Source: Nitrospira sp. | GTDB taxonomy: Bacteria; Nitrospirota; Nitrospiria; Nitrospirales; Nitrospiraceae | DNA: 47,580 bases | Direction: 5' to 3' | Assembly: GCA_005116885.1 (NCBI GenBank) | Contig: SWDP01000002.1 | Coordinates: forward strand, 245,671 to 293,250 | Part shown: in pieces, positions 17,370 to 25,704 of the stretch | How the letters are laid out: each line of letters opens with the position of its first letter | Position numbering within the stretch: the stretch's first letter is position 1 | The notes under the pieces: model-generated | Told to the model about the DNA's origin: nothing | Databases searched by the model: none | The model's input: the letters and a program-made list of their open reading frames with translations, nothing else | Made by a program: the position numbers and the translations under genes

Positions 17370-17546
17370 TCACTTCTTCCGGTAGACGTTCAGTCCAACT
17401 TTCTCCTCACGGTTTGGAATGGTCACATTCCCCTCAGTTGAGGCAATAATAATTGTTTTCCCTGAAGCCGAGGGGCCGAACGCTTTAGATAGATCGACCT
17501 TAATGGTCAATGTCGTCCCTTCAACCGTCATTTCCACGTTTTTCAT
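17370..17546 (-). CDS. conserved 58-aa hypothetical protein
   Basis: This 58-aa product starts at ATG 17546 with GAGAGG 8 nt upstream. It reads as alternating beta strands: MKNVEMTVEGTTLTIKVDL, SGKTIIIASTEGNVTIP and EKVGLNVYRKK, with an FGPSASGK loop. It has no signal peptide or membrane segment. I recall similar small proteins in several phyla, but I know of no function. The clean ribosome site and the protein-like strand pattern make it a real gene in my view. Confidence 0.72.
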   Translation of the reverse strand: MKNVEMTVEGTTLTIKVDLSKAFGPSASGKTIIIASTEGNVTIPNREEKVGLNVYRKK

Positions 17547-17716
17547 GATAGTAGCCTCTCAGTGATGGACAGAGTATGCGCACATGCGTATGCGGAAAGT
17601 AATGGTGCAACCTCTATCTCGATCAGCAGAGGAAGTCAATCGACTGGAGCGCTCCATCCGTACCAGGGTTCAGTCATTCTCGCTGGTATGGCCAGACGAG
17701 AAGCTGATTTCATCCG

Positions 17717-18121
17717 TTACCCTCCAGCAAACACAGGGTGAAAACCGGCGCTGGTCAGGATGCGAGCAACAGTCTCGCGTTGGTCGCCCTGAACCTCAAT
17801 CCGCCCGTTCTTTACCGTGCCCCCGGCGCCGCACGATTGCTGCATTTCTTTGGCGAGAGCTTCTTTCTCAGCCAGACTGATGCCGAGGAATCCTGAGATG
17901 ACCGTCACAGTTTTGCCGCCTCGGTGTGCGGTCTGGCGAACAATATTCACACGTCCACGAGGTTTCTTTGATGCGGTTGGCGTCGAATCAGTCCGGGTGG
18001 GGTTGCTGATATCCTGCGGTTCGCGTGGAGTCGGTGGTAGCTCGATATTCTGCAGGGAAGCAAAAGGACTGGCCCAAGGGGCCGGCTCACCACTTGTAGA
18101 AATGCGCTTCTTTTCTTTCAT
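17717..18121 (-). CDS. YciH/SUI1-family translation factor
   Basis: This is a 134-aa protein. The N-terminal 55 residues are a Pro/Ser/Thr-rich, probably disordered tail. The C-terminal 75 residues are a SUI1 (eIF1-like) domain: RGGKTVTVISGFLGI, then CGAGGTVKNGRIEVQGDQRETV and ILTSAGF. Bacterial YciH-type proteins bind the small ribosomal subunit and influence initiation fidelity, although their role is less clear than that of eukaryotic eIF1. ATG 18121 has GAGG 9 nt upstream. It lies in a leftward run with yaeQ and the VF530 gene. Confidence 0.9.
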   Translation of the reverse strand: MKEKKRISTSGEPAPWASPFASLQNIELPPTPREPQDISNPTRTDSTPTASKKPRGRVNIVRQTAHRGGKTVTVISGFLGISLAEKEALAKEMQQSCGAGGTVKNGRIEVQGDQRETVARILTSAGFHPVFAGG

Positions 18122-18165
18122 CGCGATATCCTCTTGACGAATACTGTTCCGGCGGTCCCGCTGTG

Positions 18166-18723
18166 CTACCCAAACGAGCTTGTGGCATCTTTCACGATCG
18201 TCAGTTCAAAGTGAGCAGTGGTCTCCCCCTCCGTCATCCAAATGTGTCTTTCTTGAATGGTACATTGCAGCTGCATGCTGGGATGCGTCAGTTGAGCTAA
18301 CGCTCGACTTCCCTCCGGCGGAAGATTCATCACGGTCAAATTATCCAAGCGTTCGAGTGTGGCCAGATTCTTTTCCCACCATTGATCCGCGCCGCGTCCG
18401 CCGTAGGTATAGACATAGACTTGTTTCGCTCGGCCGCAAGCCTGGCGAATAGATTTCTCATGTGGCTGGCCCACCTCTATCCAGGTGTCGATGGCGCCCG
18501 TCAAATCCTTGACCCAGAGCGCAGGTTCCTCTTCAGCGCTTACCCCCCGACCAAATGACAAGGCCTCATGCGCGTGCAGTGCAAAAGCCAATAGTCGGAC
18601 CATCATGCGTTCGTCAGTCTCGGAGGGATGGCGGGCCAGCGTGACGGCATGATCTTGATAGTACTGGCGATCCATGTCGGAAATTTGTACGGTTGCTTTG
18701 AAAATTGTCGCGTTCGAGGCCAT
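18166..18723 (-). CDS. yaeQ: YaeQ family protein
   Basis: This 185-aa protein matches YaeQ: ATIFKATVQISDMDRQYYQDH at the N terminus, HPSETDERMMVRLLAFALHA, and the PD-(D/E)XK-like centre with LWVKDLTGAIDTWIEVGQP followed by VYVYTYGGRGADQWW. The family has a restriction-endonuclease fold and was named as a multicopy suppressor of rfaH effects; a biochemical role is not established. Length and motifs are intact. AAGGA lies 11 nt before ATG 18723. Confidence 0.92.
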   Translation of the reverse strand: MASNATIFKATVQISDMDRQYYQDHAVTLARHPSETDERMMVRLLAFALHAHEALSFGRGVSAEEEPALWVKDLTGAIDTWIEVGQPHEKSIRQACGRAKQVYVYTYGGRGADQWWEKNLATLERLDNLTVMNLPPEGSRALAQLTHPSMQLQCTIQERHIWMTEGETTAHFELTIVKDATSSFG

Positions 18724-18784
18724 GGGTCTGTGGTTCCTTGATTCCAGATATGTTCACGTGAAAAGAGCGAGCCAGTTGGCTCCT

Positions 18785-19015
18785 TTAATCTTTATACGCG
18801 ATGTACCACCCTTCAACTCGCTCCCGTGCCCAGGGTGTTTTCCGAAGGAATGTGAGGCTAGATTTTACGCTGGGGTCGTGGAGAAAACAGCGGATCGGGA
18901 CCCGACGCCCCATCTCGGCCCATCCATACCGCTCGACGAGTTCCTTGATAATGGTCTCCAGCGTAATTCCGTGCAATGGGTCGCGTGGATGGGAGGTCGA
19001 TGATGGTTGGGTCAT
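18785..19015 (-). CDS. VF530 family protein (DUF2132)
   Basis: This 76-aa protein carries the full DUF2132/VF530 signature: [20 protein letters not shown], then [10 protein letters not shown], then [19 protein letters not shown]. The family is a small helical fold, described from structural work as possibly nucleic-acid-binding. It lies upstream of yaeQ on the same strand with a 61-bp gap. Confidence 0.92.
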   Translation of the reverse strand: MTQPSSTSHPRDPLHGITLETIIKELVERYGWAEMGRRVPIRCFLHDPSVKSSLTFLRKTPWARERVEGWYIAYKD

Positions 19016-19040
19016 GGGCGGTGCACTCCAGGGAGCAAGG

Positions 19041-19730
19041 CTACACGTTGGCGGGGAGTTCTACAAGCGGCTTCGGGAGATGGAGGATTAGTTCCGGGGT
19101 GAGGTGGGCTCCGGTTACGGCGCCATCATCATTGTTTGCGCCAGCTTCGTTGAGGATGACGACGTTTTCGCTTGAGTAGGTATATCAGGTGACAGGAGTG
19201 ACGATGATTGCAACGGGAGTATTATTGCGACTGTGATGGCGACGTAATCGCAGTTGGTTGCATTCGGGGAATCTGGCACTGTGAGAACAGCCGTAAAGAT
19301 CCTTGTTGTGCCGAACACGTGTAGGGGGTTCGCTGCAGTCGAAGTCCCGCCATCGCCAACGACTCAGCTATAGGTCAATGGTTGAGTGTTAGGGTCAGAG
19401 GAACGACTCAATAAGAAGTGGACAGGTAGTGGCAGGGCTTCACCTGCGTTGTGGTCGTTAGAATAAATTGAGGTTTCTCGCACGCCGCTTCCCTGCGCAA
19501 GAAACTGTGAGCAGCGCATGGAGGGTTGGGTGTTCTGGGTCGTACATTGGCCCTGTTGTGAGCGTTCTGTGGTGTTCTTTTCATAACATGGCCATCCGAA
19601 ATTTTCGCCGTGGCCTGTATTGATTGCTTCCAGGTGCTCCACTACACATCGCCGATATAGGGTATCCCATCTGACGAACTGATCGTGCATCGGAAGGGAT
19701 TGCGAAGTCCTCGATCCTAAACCGTGTAAC
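19041..19730 (-). pseudogene. decayed PQQ-type glucose/sorbosone dehydrogenase
   Basis: No frame is open, but the three minus-strand frames together spell family motifs in order. GLRNPFR lies near 19697-19710, YIGDV follows near 19660 and runs into a TAG, then WSTW. After a frame change comes EAINTGHGENFGWPCYE near 19590. Further on, NNTPVAIIVTPVT (before a TGA) and YTYSSENVVILNEAG followed by DGAVTGAHL resemble the Ig-like tail that often follows such enzymes. At least two frameshifts and two stops are needed. The family oxidises sugars with PQQ in the periplasm. The N-terminal half of the gene is missing. Confidence 0.65.
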
Positions 19731-19867
19731 CCGTGTATCGGATCGCTGAAATGAGAGGGACGTAAGGGCAAAGGGCATAGAGTAGGGAGTCAGAGGTCAG
19801 GAGTGGAGGGCAAAGAGGATACAGCACGAGTTGGGAGCTATTGACCTATTGCTGGTGGCGGGAGAAG

Positions 19868-19990
19868 GGAGGACTTGGCAAGCGCATCGTGTTTGTCCGT
19901 CCTGTCATGTTTGTCTGGCTTGTCTGAGCGATGGAAATCGACCAGGCCACCAGATTAGCTGGACAAACTATGACCAGCCAACGGGAAGTC
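19868..19990. repeat. low-complexity GTTTGTC-type spacer
   Basis: Between the decayed dehydrogenase and the HNH gene lies simple sequence with repeated words such as GTTTGTC, GTTTGTCT and CTTGTCTG. A similar spacer lies between gspN and gspL. It contains no gene. Confidence 0.4.
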
Positions 19991-19992
19991 GT

Positions 19993-20322
19993 CTATGTTT
20001 TCCGTTTGAGCATATCTGCGAGATGGGAGAATGGTGTGAAAGTCGAAGGTCGATCTTGCTCTCGACTGGGAGGTAGCTCTCTGGGTGGGGATGTCACCTG
20101 GTTCCGCTGGTGCTCATTGTCGTGACAGTAGAGACAGAGCAATTCCCAGTTGCTTCCGTCCGGCGGATTGTTATCGTGGTTGTGGTCTTTGTGATGAACT
20201 GTGAGCTGGCTCAGCTTTTTGCCATCAAATTCTCGTCCGCAATGCGCACAGATCCAGGGAAACATTTTGAGCGACTGCTCTCGATAGGTCTGTTGCAGTT
20301 GAGTCTGGTCTCGGTGTGCCAT
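19993..20322 (-). CDS. HNH nuclease (YajD-like)
   Basis: This 109-aa protein has an HNH domain. CAHCGREF and CLYCHDNEH give the two zinc-knuckle CxxC pairs, and the core reads LTVHHKDHNHDNNPPDGSNWELLCLYCH with the HH and N residues of the beta-beta-alpha metal site. YajD-like proteins are small stand-alone nucleases of unclear target. The C-terminal 30 residues are unrelated and basic at the end. ATG 20322 has GAGG 5 nt upstream. No methylase or phage gene is adjacent. Confidence 0.88.
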   Translation of the reverse strand: MAHRDQTQLQQTYREQSLKMFPWICAHCGREFDGKKLSQLTVHHKDHNHDNNPPDGSNWELLCLYCHDNEHQRNQVTSPPRELPPSREQDRPSTFTPFSHLADMLKRKT

Positions 20323-20446
20323 GTAAGCCTCGACGTGGAAGATTGCACGTTCCGGAGAGGTTTTTCAGAACGGTGCTGGCTCATGCGTTGTCCATGCAAC
20401 CCCAGAAGCTCGAAATTCGATCGGTCGCCTGGCAGCAGGTCTGCTG

Positions 20447-20749
20447 CTATATGAGTTGAGTGCAGGGCCAACAGAAAACCCGGATGGCTGGTTTGACCCA
20501 TCCGGAGCGTTGGGCCTCTGTACACCAGGCTTTGACTGCCTCGGCGACCTTGTCACGTTGACCGGACTCGAGCGAAACCAAAATCACACTATTTCCCCCT
20601 GCATAGAACGAGATCCCATCCGTCGATCCCGACTGTCCTGTCCCATGTGCGCCTGGGAACTCGGTATAGGCTGTGACCGCGCAGGTTTGCAGAATTTCAT
20701 GTACGCGTTCTTTCAGCGAGGTGCGAAACGCGATCATCAACATGTCCAT
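20447..20749 (-). CDS. PII-like small protein
   Basis: This 100-aa protein has a ferredoxin-like beta-alpha-beta layout resembling PII-related proteins: MDMLMIAFRTSLKERVHEIL, then TAYTEFPGAHGTG, a glycine-rich turn, VILVSLESGQRDKVAEAV, and a final IRVFCWPCTQLI strand. The T-loop tyrosine motif of classical GlnB is absent, so it is not a standard nitrogen regulator. Such PII-like proteins often sit beside transporters; here no transporter adjoins. I chose ATG 20749, with GAGG 7 nt upstream, over the in-frame TTG 20755 that lies within that ribosome site. Confidence 0.65.
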   Translation of the reverse strand: MDMLMIAFRTSLKERVHEILQTCAVTAYTEFPGAHGTGQSGSTDGISFYAGGNSVILVSLESGQRDKVAEAVKAWCTEAQRSGWVKPAIRVFCWPCTQLI

Positions 20750-21594
20750 GGGCAACCTCAGTACAGATGGTCTCTGACTATAGCAGGTCTTCGACGAATC
20801 TTGGAAGCACGATAAAAATTATCATGGAGAAACGCCTGTGGGCCATGAATATTTTCTTATGGTTGGCCGGATGTACACGCATACCGGAGGGCGAGAACAC
20901 GAGGCTAGGGCTGTGCTCATTAGCCAAGATCAATAGGTAAGCGCGTGCCTGTGCAGGCTACCTCATAGATGTTCGGCATGATGTGAGTACCGTAGCGCGC
21001 GATGTCAGCGCTGATACTGAGCGATGCCTCCTTGAGTGGATACAACGGCACCTGAGCGAATGATTCGAAATGGGGAAACACCAGAGGGCGCTCTGTATGT
21101 AGAGGCCTACACGCATACACATGCACAGGGGGGCGCCAAGCATAAATATGCCGGAAGACTTTCCCGGTTTGTGTGATGAGTGGAAACCATGATCACGGTT
21201 TGAACTAAATTGCTCAGACAAGTCATGTAGTTGTGAGACTTAATCGCGACTATTCCTCATCCGCAAGTAGTAGGAAATTATATTGTTCAATAACGATTTT
21301 CTCGTGGCACATGAGTTGCTTATGGGTAAGTCCGACAACGCTCAGCATCACGCCATCTCGACAGCTTTTGCAGACCAGGTAAGTCGATCGGCGGAACGAC
21401 CTAAGGCCGCGTGACAGTGCTGATGGTCCATCGAATGGATGAAACGAGTGTCATGCTTCACGAATGTGTAAGTGCCGCACTCATGCGATGAAGGATGCTG
21501 GAGACAGACTAATCTCCCAGTAACCTGCCACGCCCTCCATCACAACTGACAGATCGAACGCGTGATAGTGAGTGGACTAAGTTGTCCCAAAAGA
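20750..21594. other. gene-poor stretch, no supported gene
   Basis: About 845 bp between the PII-like gene and the secreted multidomain gene. Short open frames exist on both strands but show no family motif, no ribosome site and erratic composition. The segment could hold the promoter of the secreted protein and decayed sequence. I see nothing else that I can support. Confidence 0.5.
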
Positions 21595-24126
21595 ATGGAG
21601 CATATTGTGCAATCTAGAACAAGAACAGTTCTTACATCAGTCGCGGTGCTGTGTCTCACGATAGTCTTTGGCACGTCGCCTCTCCTCGCTGAACCCAGTC
21701 CAGCCATTGGGCCGTTGACAGTCCATCCGACAAACCCACGGTACTTTGCCGATCCGACAGGGCGTGCGGTGTATCTCACCGGCTCACATACGTGGTCTAA
21801 CCTGCAGGATGGGGAGACCAGCGCCTTCAACTACACGAGCTACCTCGGACTTCTTCAGGCCAACCATCATAATTTTATTCGTCTCTGGATTTCTGAGTCC
21901 CCTCAGGCCGACGCCGGACTGATGCCCGCCCCGGGATTTGTCGGCGGTGCTCCTTGGTATAAAAAGGCGTCGCCGTTGCCGTATGCCAGGACAGGACCTG
22001 GGAATGCAGCCGACGGTTTGCCCAAGTTTAGCCTCAATCAGTTCGATCAAGCCTATTTTGATCGCTTGCGGTCGCGAGTGATGGCTGCCCGTGAGCAGGG
22101 GATTTATGTCGGCATCATGTTGTTCAACTTTCAGACGGCCTGGAATGCCAACGAGACTCTCCCCAATCGAAACGTCTGGCGCTATCATCCCTATAACACC
22201 ACCAACAACAACAGCGGGGTCAACGGCGACCCGAACGGTAACGGCAACGGAGAAGAGACCCATACGCTCCAAGTGGCGGCTGTCACTCAAGCGCAAGAAG
22301 CATACGTCAAGAAAGTGATCGACACCGTCAACGATCTCGATAACGTGATGTATGAGGTGTCGAACGGAGACACCGCAGGCGATCCGGCCTGGCAATTTCA
22401 CATCATCAATGTCATCAAGACCTATGAGGCGGGAAAACCGAAGCAGCACCTTGTGGGCATGACCGGAGCTGAGAAACTCAGCAATAGCCTGCTCATGACC
22501 AACCCCGGCGACTGGACCTCCTTCGCCGCAACGACCTACAACAGTCCGACCGATCATTACAGCAGCAACCCTCCGGCGACCGATGGTACGAGAATCAGCA
22601 TCCTGGATACCGATCACATAGGGTACTCGCTCTTTCAGAACGATGCAGCGCTGACACGCGGCTGGGTTTGGAAAAGCTTCACGCGGGGGCACCATCCCAT
22701 TTTAATGGAAGACAGTACTGGTTTCTCTGGCTGGGCAGCCGGACGATCGGCTATGGGCCACACCCAATCCTATGCGTCACGGATGAATCTGGCCGGCATG
22801 ACTCCGCTGAACACCCTGTCCTCTACAAGCTATTGCTTGGCGAGTGTAGGGCAAGAGTATCTGGTCTATCAACCCGCAAACGGACCGTTTACCGTCAATG
22901 TTGCCGGTGGGGCTTATGTCTTTGAATGGTTCAATCCCGTGACAGGGAGCATTGCAGGGACCGGGACAGTTGGGGCCGTCGGAGGAGATCAATCGTTTAC
23001 GCCGCCCTTTAGTGGGCCATCGGTGCTCTATCTCAAAGCCAGCGGCGCCACGCCTCCGGCGACACCACCGGCCGCATCTCCAGTCGGTCACTGGAAGCTG
23101 GACGATGGGAATGGATTAATCGTTGCTGATGCGTCGGGCAATGGTCTTACGGGAGCCTTGGTGAATAGGCCTGTATGGACCAGTGGCTGGCTTGGCGGTG
23201 GCCTCAGCCTGAATGGAACGAATGATTACGTTCACATTCCAAATCCGGGTCCACTCTCGCCACAAAAACTGACCCTGTCTCTCTGGGTCAATCCCTCCAG
23301 CTTCGCGAACGCCAACTGGAACTCAACTCTCGCTAACGTTGGGCTCCACGAATGGAGCGACGGGTACTATGGGTTGGCTATTGACACGGCTGGCAAGCCC
23401 GTGGCAATGGTCAACAATGGTGGTGGTGAGGGGAACGCCGTTTACCTCAAGGGCTCAGCTCTCACCGTGGGGCAGTGGAGCCATCTGGCTATGACCTATG
23501 ACAACGCGACGTTGAAGCTTTACATCGATGGGGCTGTGGCTGGTCAGATGTCCATCAACCGTATGCGAACCACGAGTCCTGCGCGTGCAGATGCCGTACG
23601 ACGCTGGGTGGCTCCCGCTGCTGGTACCATCCAAATCACCGGAGATACCAGCCACTCCGCATCGACTGGAGGGGTCACAGTCTCGATTCGTAAAGGCAGC
23701 ACCATTCTGTGGCAACAGGCTCTGACAACCAGCACTTCCTACAACGTGACGACAGCCGTCACGGCGGGTCAAGCCATCGACTTCCATATTAACCGTGGGG
23801 GCGACGGCAACAATTCCAGCGACTCAACGAGTTTTGATCCCACGATCACCCTCACGACCGGTGGGACCGCGCCACCTCCACCATCAGGAGGGGGGGGCTC
23901 TGCGATCATGACATGGAATGCCAATACAGAATCAGATCTTGCTGGCTACCGGGTTTATTACGGCACGAGTTCACGTAACTACCCCAATTCGATCAGTGTA
24001 GGGAAAGTCACATCCGCCACAATCAACGGCCTGACGGTCGGGACAACGTACTATATTGCCCTAAAAGCGGTGGATGCGAGCGGGAATCTCAGTGGATATT
24101 CTGCCGAAGTAACCAAAAGGCCCTAG
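21595..24126 (+). CDS. secreted multidomain protein: apiosidase-like hydrolase region, LamG, FN3
   Basis: This is an 843-aa exported protein with a signal peptide in residues 1-33 (TSVAVLCLTIVFGTSPLLA). Residues of about 35-490 begin HPTNPRYFADPTGRAVYLTG and continue as the TIM-barrel-like DUF4038/apiosidase-type glycoside hydrolase family, including YEVSNGD and the FTRGHHPILMED region. From about residue 505 comes a laminin-G-like domain (GHWKLDDGNG, LTLSLWVNPSSF, WSHLAMTYDNATLKLYIDG). This stops abruptly at INRMRTTSP and passes into a different beta-sandwich, then a C-terminal FN3 domain (SDLAGYRVYYGTS). The substrate is unknown. The start is ATG 21595; the GTG at 21562 is an alternative. 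Flanks are gene-poor, suggesting acquired DNA. Confidence 0.8.
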   Translation: MEHIVQSRTRTVLTSVAVLCLTIVFGTSPLLAEPSPAIGPLTVHPTNPRYFADPTGRAVYLTGSHTWSNLQDGETSAFNYTSYLGLLQANHHNFIRLWISESPQADAGLMPAPGFVGGAPWYKKASPLPYARTGPGNAADGLPKFSLNQFDQAYFDRLRSRVMAAREQGIYVGIMLFNFQTAWNANETLPNRNVWRYHPYNTTNNNSGVNGDPNGNGNGEETHTLQVAAVTQAQEAYVKKVIDTVNDLDNVMYEVSNGDTAGDPAWQFHIINVIKTYEAGKPKQHLVGMTGAEKLSNSLLMTNPGDWTSFAATTYNSPTDHYSSNPPATDGTRISILDTDHIGYSLFQNDAALTRGWVWKSFTRGHHPILMEDSTGFSGWAAGRSAMGHTQSYASRMNLAGMTPLNTLSSTSYCLASVGQEYLVYQPANGPFTVNVAGGAYVFEWFNPVTGSIAGTGTVGAVGGDQSFTPPFSGPSVLYLKASGATPPATPPAASPVGHWKLDDGNGLIVADASGNGLTGALVNRPVWTSGWLGGGLSLNGTNDYVHIPNPGPLSPQKLTLSLWVNPSSFANANWNSTLANVGLHEWSDGYYGLAIDTAGKPVAMVNNGGGEGNAVYLKGSALTVGQWSHLAMTYDNATLKLYIDGAVAGQMSINRMRTTSPARADAVRRWVAPAAGTIQITGDTSHSASTGGVTVSIRKGSTILWQQALTTSTSYNVTTAVTAGQAIDFHINRGGDGNNSSDSTSFDPTITLTTGGTAPPPPSGGGGSAIMTWNANTESDLAGYRVYYGTSSRNYPNSISVGKVTSATINGLTVGTTYYIALKAVDASGNLSGYSAEVTKRP

Positions 24127-24155
24127 GGCTCGTTTCGAGCAGCTCCTCATGCCGT

Positions 24156-24202
24156 CCTCATTGAGATAGGTCAAGCGTATGGCTTGACCTATCTCAATGA
24201 GG
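24156..24202 (+). terminator. perfect 21-bp inverted repeat
   Basis: Both arms are 21 bp (24156-24176 and 24182-24202), with no mismatch and a 5-nt loop, 29 bp after the stop of the secreted multidomain gene. The left arm begins CCTCATTGAGATAGG. It should form a very stable hairpin and could end the transcript, but no T run follows and the arms are longer than usual for a terminator. Confidence 0.55.
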
Positions 24203-24535
24203 GGATAGCGCATCTCCCTCATCTTCTGAACCTGCTCCGCATCAAGGAAATTGCCATCCCTGCTGCTTCGTTGATTTCTTGACTCACGTAACGCCGGTCA
24301 CCATCTGTAAAGGACTGCGGTTGTTTTTCTTGTGCCGGGTCGTGAGGGAGAGTGCGTGGTCTCGATGGAGATTGGGCGCATCATGATGTTCGGGTTATTT
24401 TCAGCGGTAATGTTGACCAGAGATTTAGGGTAACGGCGTTGCAAGCTACCTGGTTTCACCTGATCACATCGGCTACGTGTCGAGAGGTTTCGAAGGTGTT
24501 ATCGGCGTAAATCACCAATGCTCAGATGTATGACA
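24203..24535. other. gene-poor stretch, no supported gene
   Basis: No reading frame here has a recognisable motif or ribosome site. It separates the 21-bp inverted repeat from the transposase remnants and is probably decayed mobile or intergenic DNA. Confidence 0.45.
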
Positions 24536-24798
24536 TTAACTTGATGCAAAAGTAACTAAAACCGCGAGCTGGATAAACGACGGGAAGGAGCGAGGTCTTG
24601 GCGTACCGTGTTGTCTTCAGACGGAAGTGCTTGAAGGTACCCACTCATCCATTCTACTAGATTGAACTCCTTGTACAGCGCTTTGTCGTAGTCGCGGAGG
24701 ACTGTACGGTTCGACCTTGGTAGGATCACCACCAAAGCCTCGGTCTGTTGAATCCATTTGATCAGCTCATCCGCATCATAGCCCTTCGAGACGGGCAA
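24536..24798 (-). pseudogene. IS5-family (IS427-type) transposase C-terminal remnant
   Basis: The minus strand encodes KGYDADELIKWI, then VVILPRSNRTVLRDYDKALY and KEFNLVEW, the C-terminal end of an IS427-group transposase, where the normal text is PRSNR...RDYD...YKERHLVE. After a frameshift it continues as KHFRLKTTRYAKT in a second frame, and after another as FPSFIQLAVLVTFASS and a stop at 24536. Two frameshifts in 90 codons and the absence of the N-terminal half show a dead fragment. I see no terminal inverted repeats. Confidence 0.82.
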
Positions 24799-24863
24799 CC
24801 CTTGTCTGCTCGGCGCGTCGGCTTGCCAAAGTGTTCAAATTCTGTGGCGGTGGTGAAGGTCAT
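24799..24863 (-). pseudogene. IS5-group transposase N-terminal remnant
   Basis: Directly upstream of the IS427-type fragment, ATG 24863 with a strong AAGGAGG ribosome site opens MTFTTATEFEHFGKPTRRA. That resembles the start of transposases of the IS5 (InsH-like) group, which normally continue with a FLxxMxxVVPW segment. The match ends after about 19 residues, where the sequence of the other transposase begins out of frame. I read this as two different IS remnants joined by deletion. Confidence 0.6.
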
Positions 24864-25221
24864 CTGGGCGCCTCCTTGCTGGTGGGAGAGCCGTTTCCTG
24901 CCACAGCTCACAGGCAGAAAGAAGATGTATTTTGACCTTCCTCTGATGTGTCTCCTCGACGGGCGAGCTTATGCAAGTGACACAACTGTGTAGATGTGAA
25001 CGGTGAAAACGAATTGGTTGTATCGTGCTTTGAGCAATATAGAAATAAATTTATTCCCCATCAGGTAGTCTCCTACGTTTGCCATGGAAACATCTCATGG
25101 CAGTGTAAGGGATTGTCTGATAGTGCACACAGCTCACTTTTTGTATAGTACAGGCGGTTCTCCGTCTTTTAGGCAAGATATCCCGTTCGAGATGCCATGA
25201 TGTAGATCTGAGACGAGACTC
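24864..25221. other. gene-free, partly AT-rich region
   Basis: About 360 bp without a supported gene. It becomes AT-rich around 25000-25070 and presumably contains the promoter of the receiver-domain gene. A TATAGT sits near 25146 but no -35 is at a suitable distance. The rest may be an IS flank. Confidence 0.4.
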
Positions 25222-25704
25222 ATGGAAGGTAAATCTTATGATGGGCTGCTCGGTGCAACGGAGGTCTTGGCCCTGGATGGTTTGCCACACTCACAGGGGA
25301 CGAATGGCAAGTTATCTGTGAGTCATGGGGAAACGATTTTGGTTGTAGAGGATGATCTAGGCCTTCGGACCATGGTGGGTATTTTGCTCCGATCGCATGG
25401 CTACCGACTGCTTGAGGCATCACATGCGGTTGAGGCGGAATCGCTTGTCCGGCACTGCATTGATCCAATCCATCTAGTCCTGATGGACGTCACACTGCCG
25501 GGAGTCAATGGCTATGAACTGGCTCGTATATTATTAGACATCCGGCCGTTTCCTGCCATGTTGTTTATTTCCGGCTACGAGGAAGATTACCTCGCCTTAG
25601 ACCGGACGGTCTGTGTCAAGAGTGAATTCCTATTAAAACCCTTCAGGCTAAATGTTCTCATCACAAAGATTCAAGAGCTATTGGAAACTGTTTACCCCGC
25701 ATGA
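25222..25704 (+). CDS. stand-alone response regulator receiver domain
   Basis: This 160-aa protein consists of a CheY-like receiver preceded by about 35 unrelated residues. The acidic pocket is VVEDD (E43, D44, D45), the phosphoacceptor is D89 in LVLMDVTLPG, S117 is the switch residue in LFISGYE, and K139 lies in FLLKPF. The full set implies that it can be phosphorylated. It resembles the terminal receiver of hybrid kinases and has no output domain. No histidine kinase is adjacent, so its partner is unknown. Confidence 0.88.
   Translation: MEGKSYDGLLGATEVLALDGLPHSQGTNGKLSVSHGETILVVEDDLGLRTMVGILLRSHGYRLLEASHAVEAESLVRHCIDPIHLVLMDVTLPGVNGYELARILLDIRPFPAMLFISGYEEDYLALDRTVCVKSEFLLKPFRLNVLITKIQELLETVYPA

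Noticed and set aside
17584-17880. 98-aa plus-strand frame overlapping the SUI1 gene
   Set aside because: Its second half is antisense to the SUI1 domain and turns Arg/Pro-rich. The first half has no motif, and no ribosome site is seen.
19364-19771. 135-aa minus-strand frame as an intact gene
   Set aside because: Only its middle (HGENFGWPCYE) is meaningful; the flanking family motifs lie in other frames, so it is part of a decayed sugar dehydrogenase.
21784-22695. 303-aa open frame antisense to the secreted multidomain gene
   Set aside because: It follows from the codon bias of the GC-rich plus-strand gene and has no motif or ribosome site. The plus strand carries the signal peptide and the domains.
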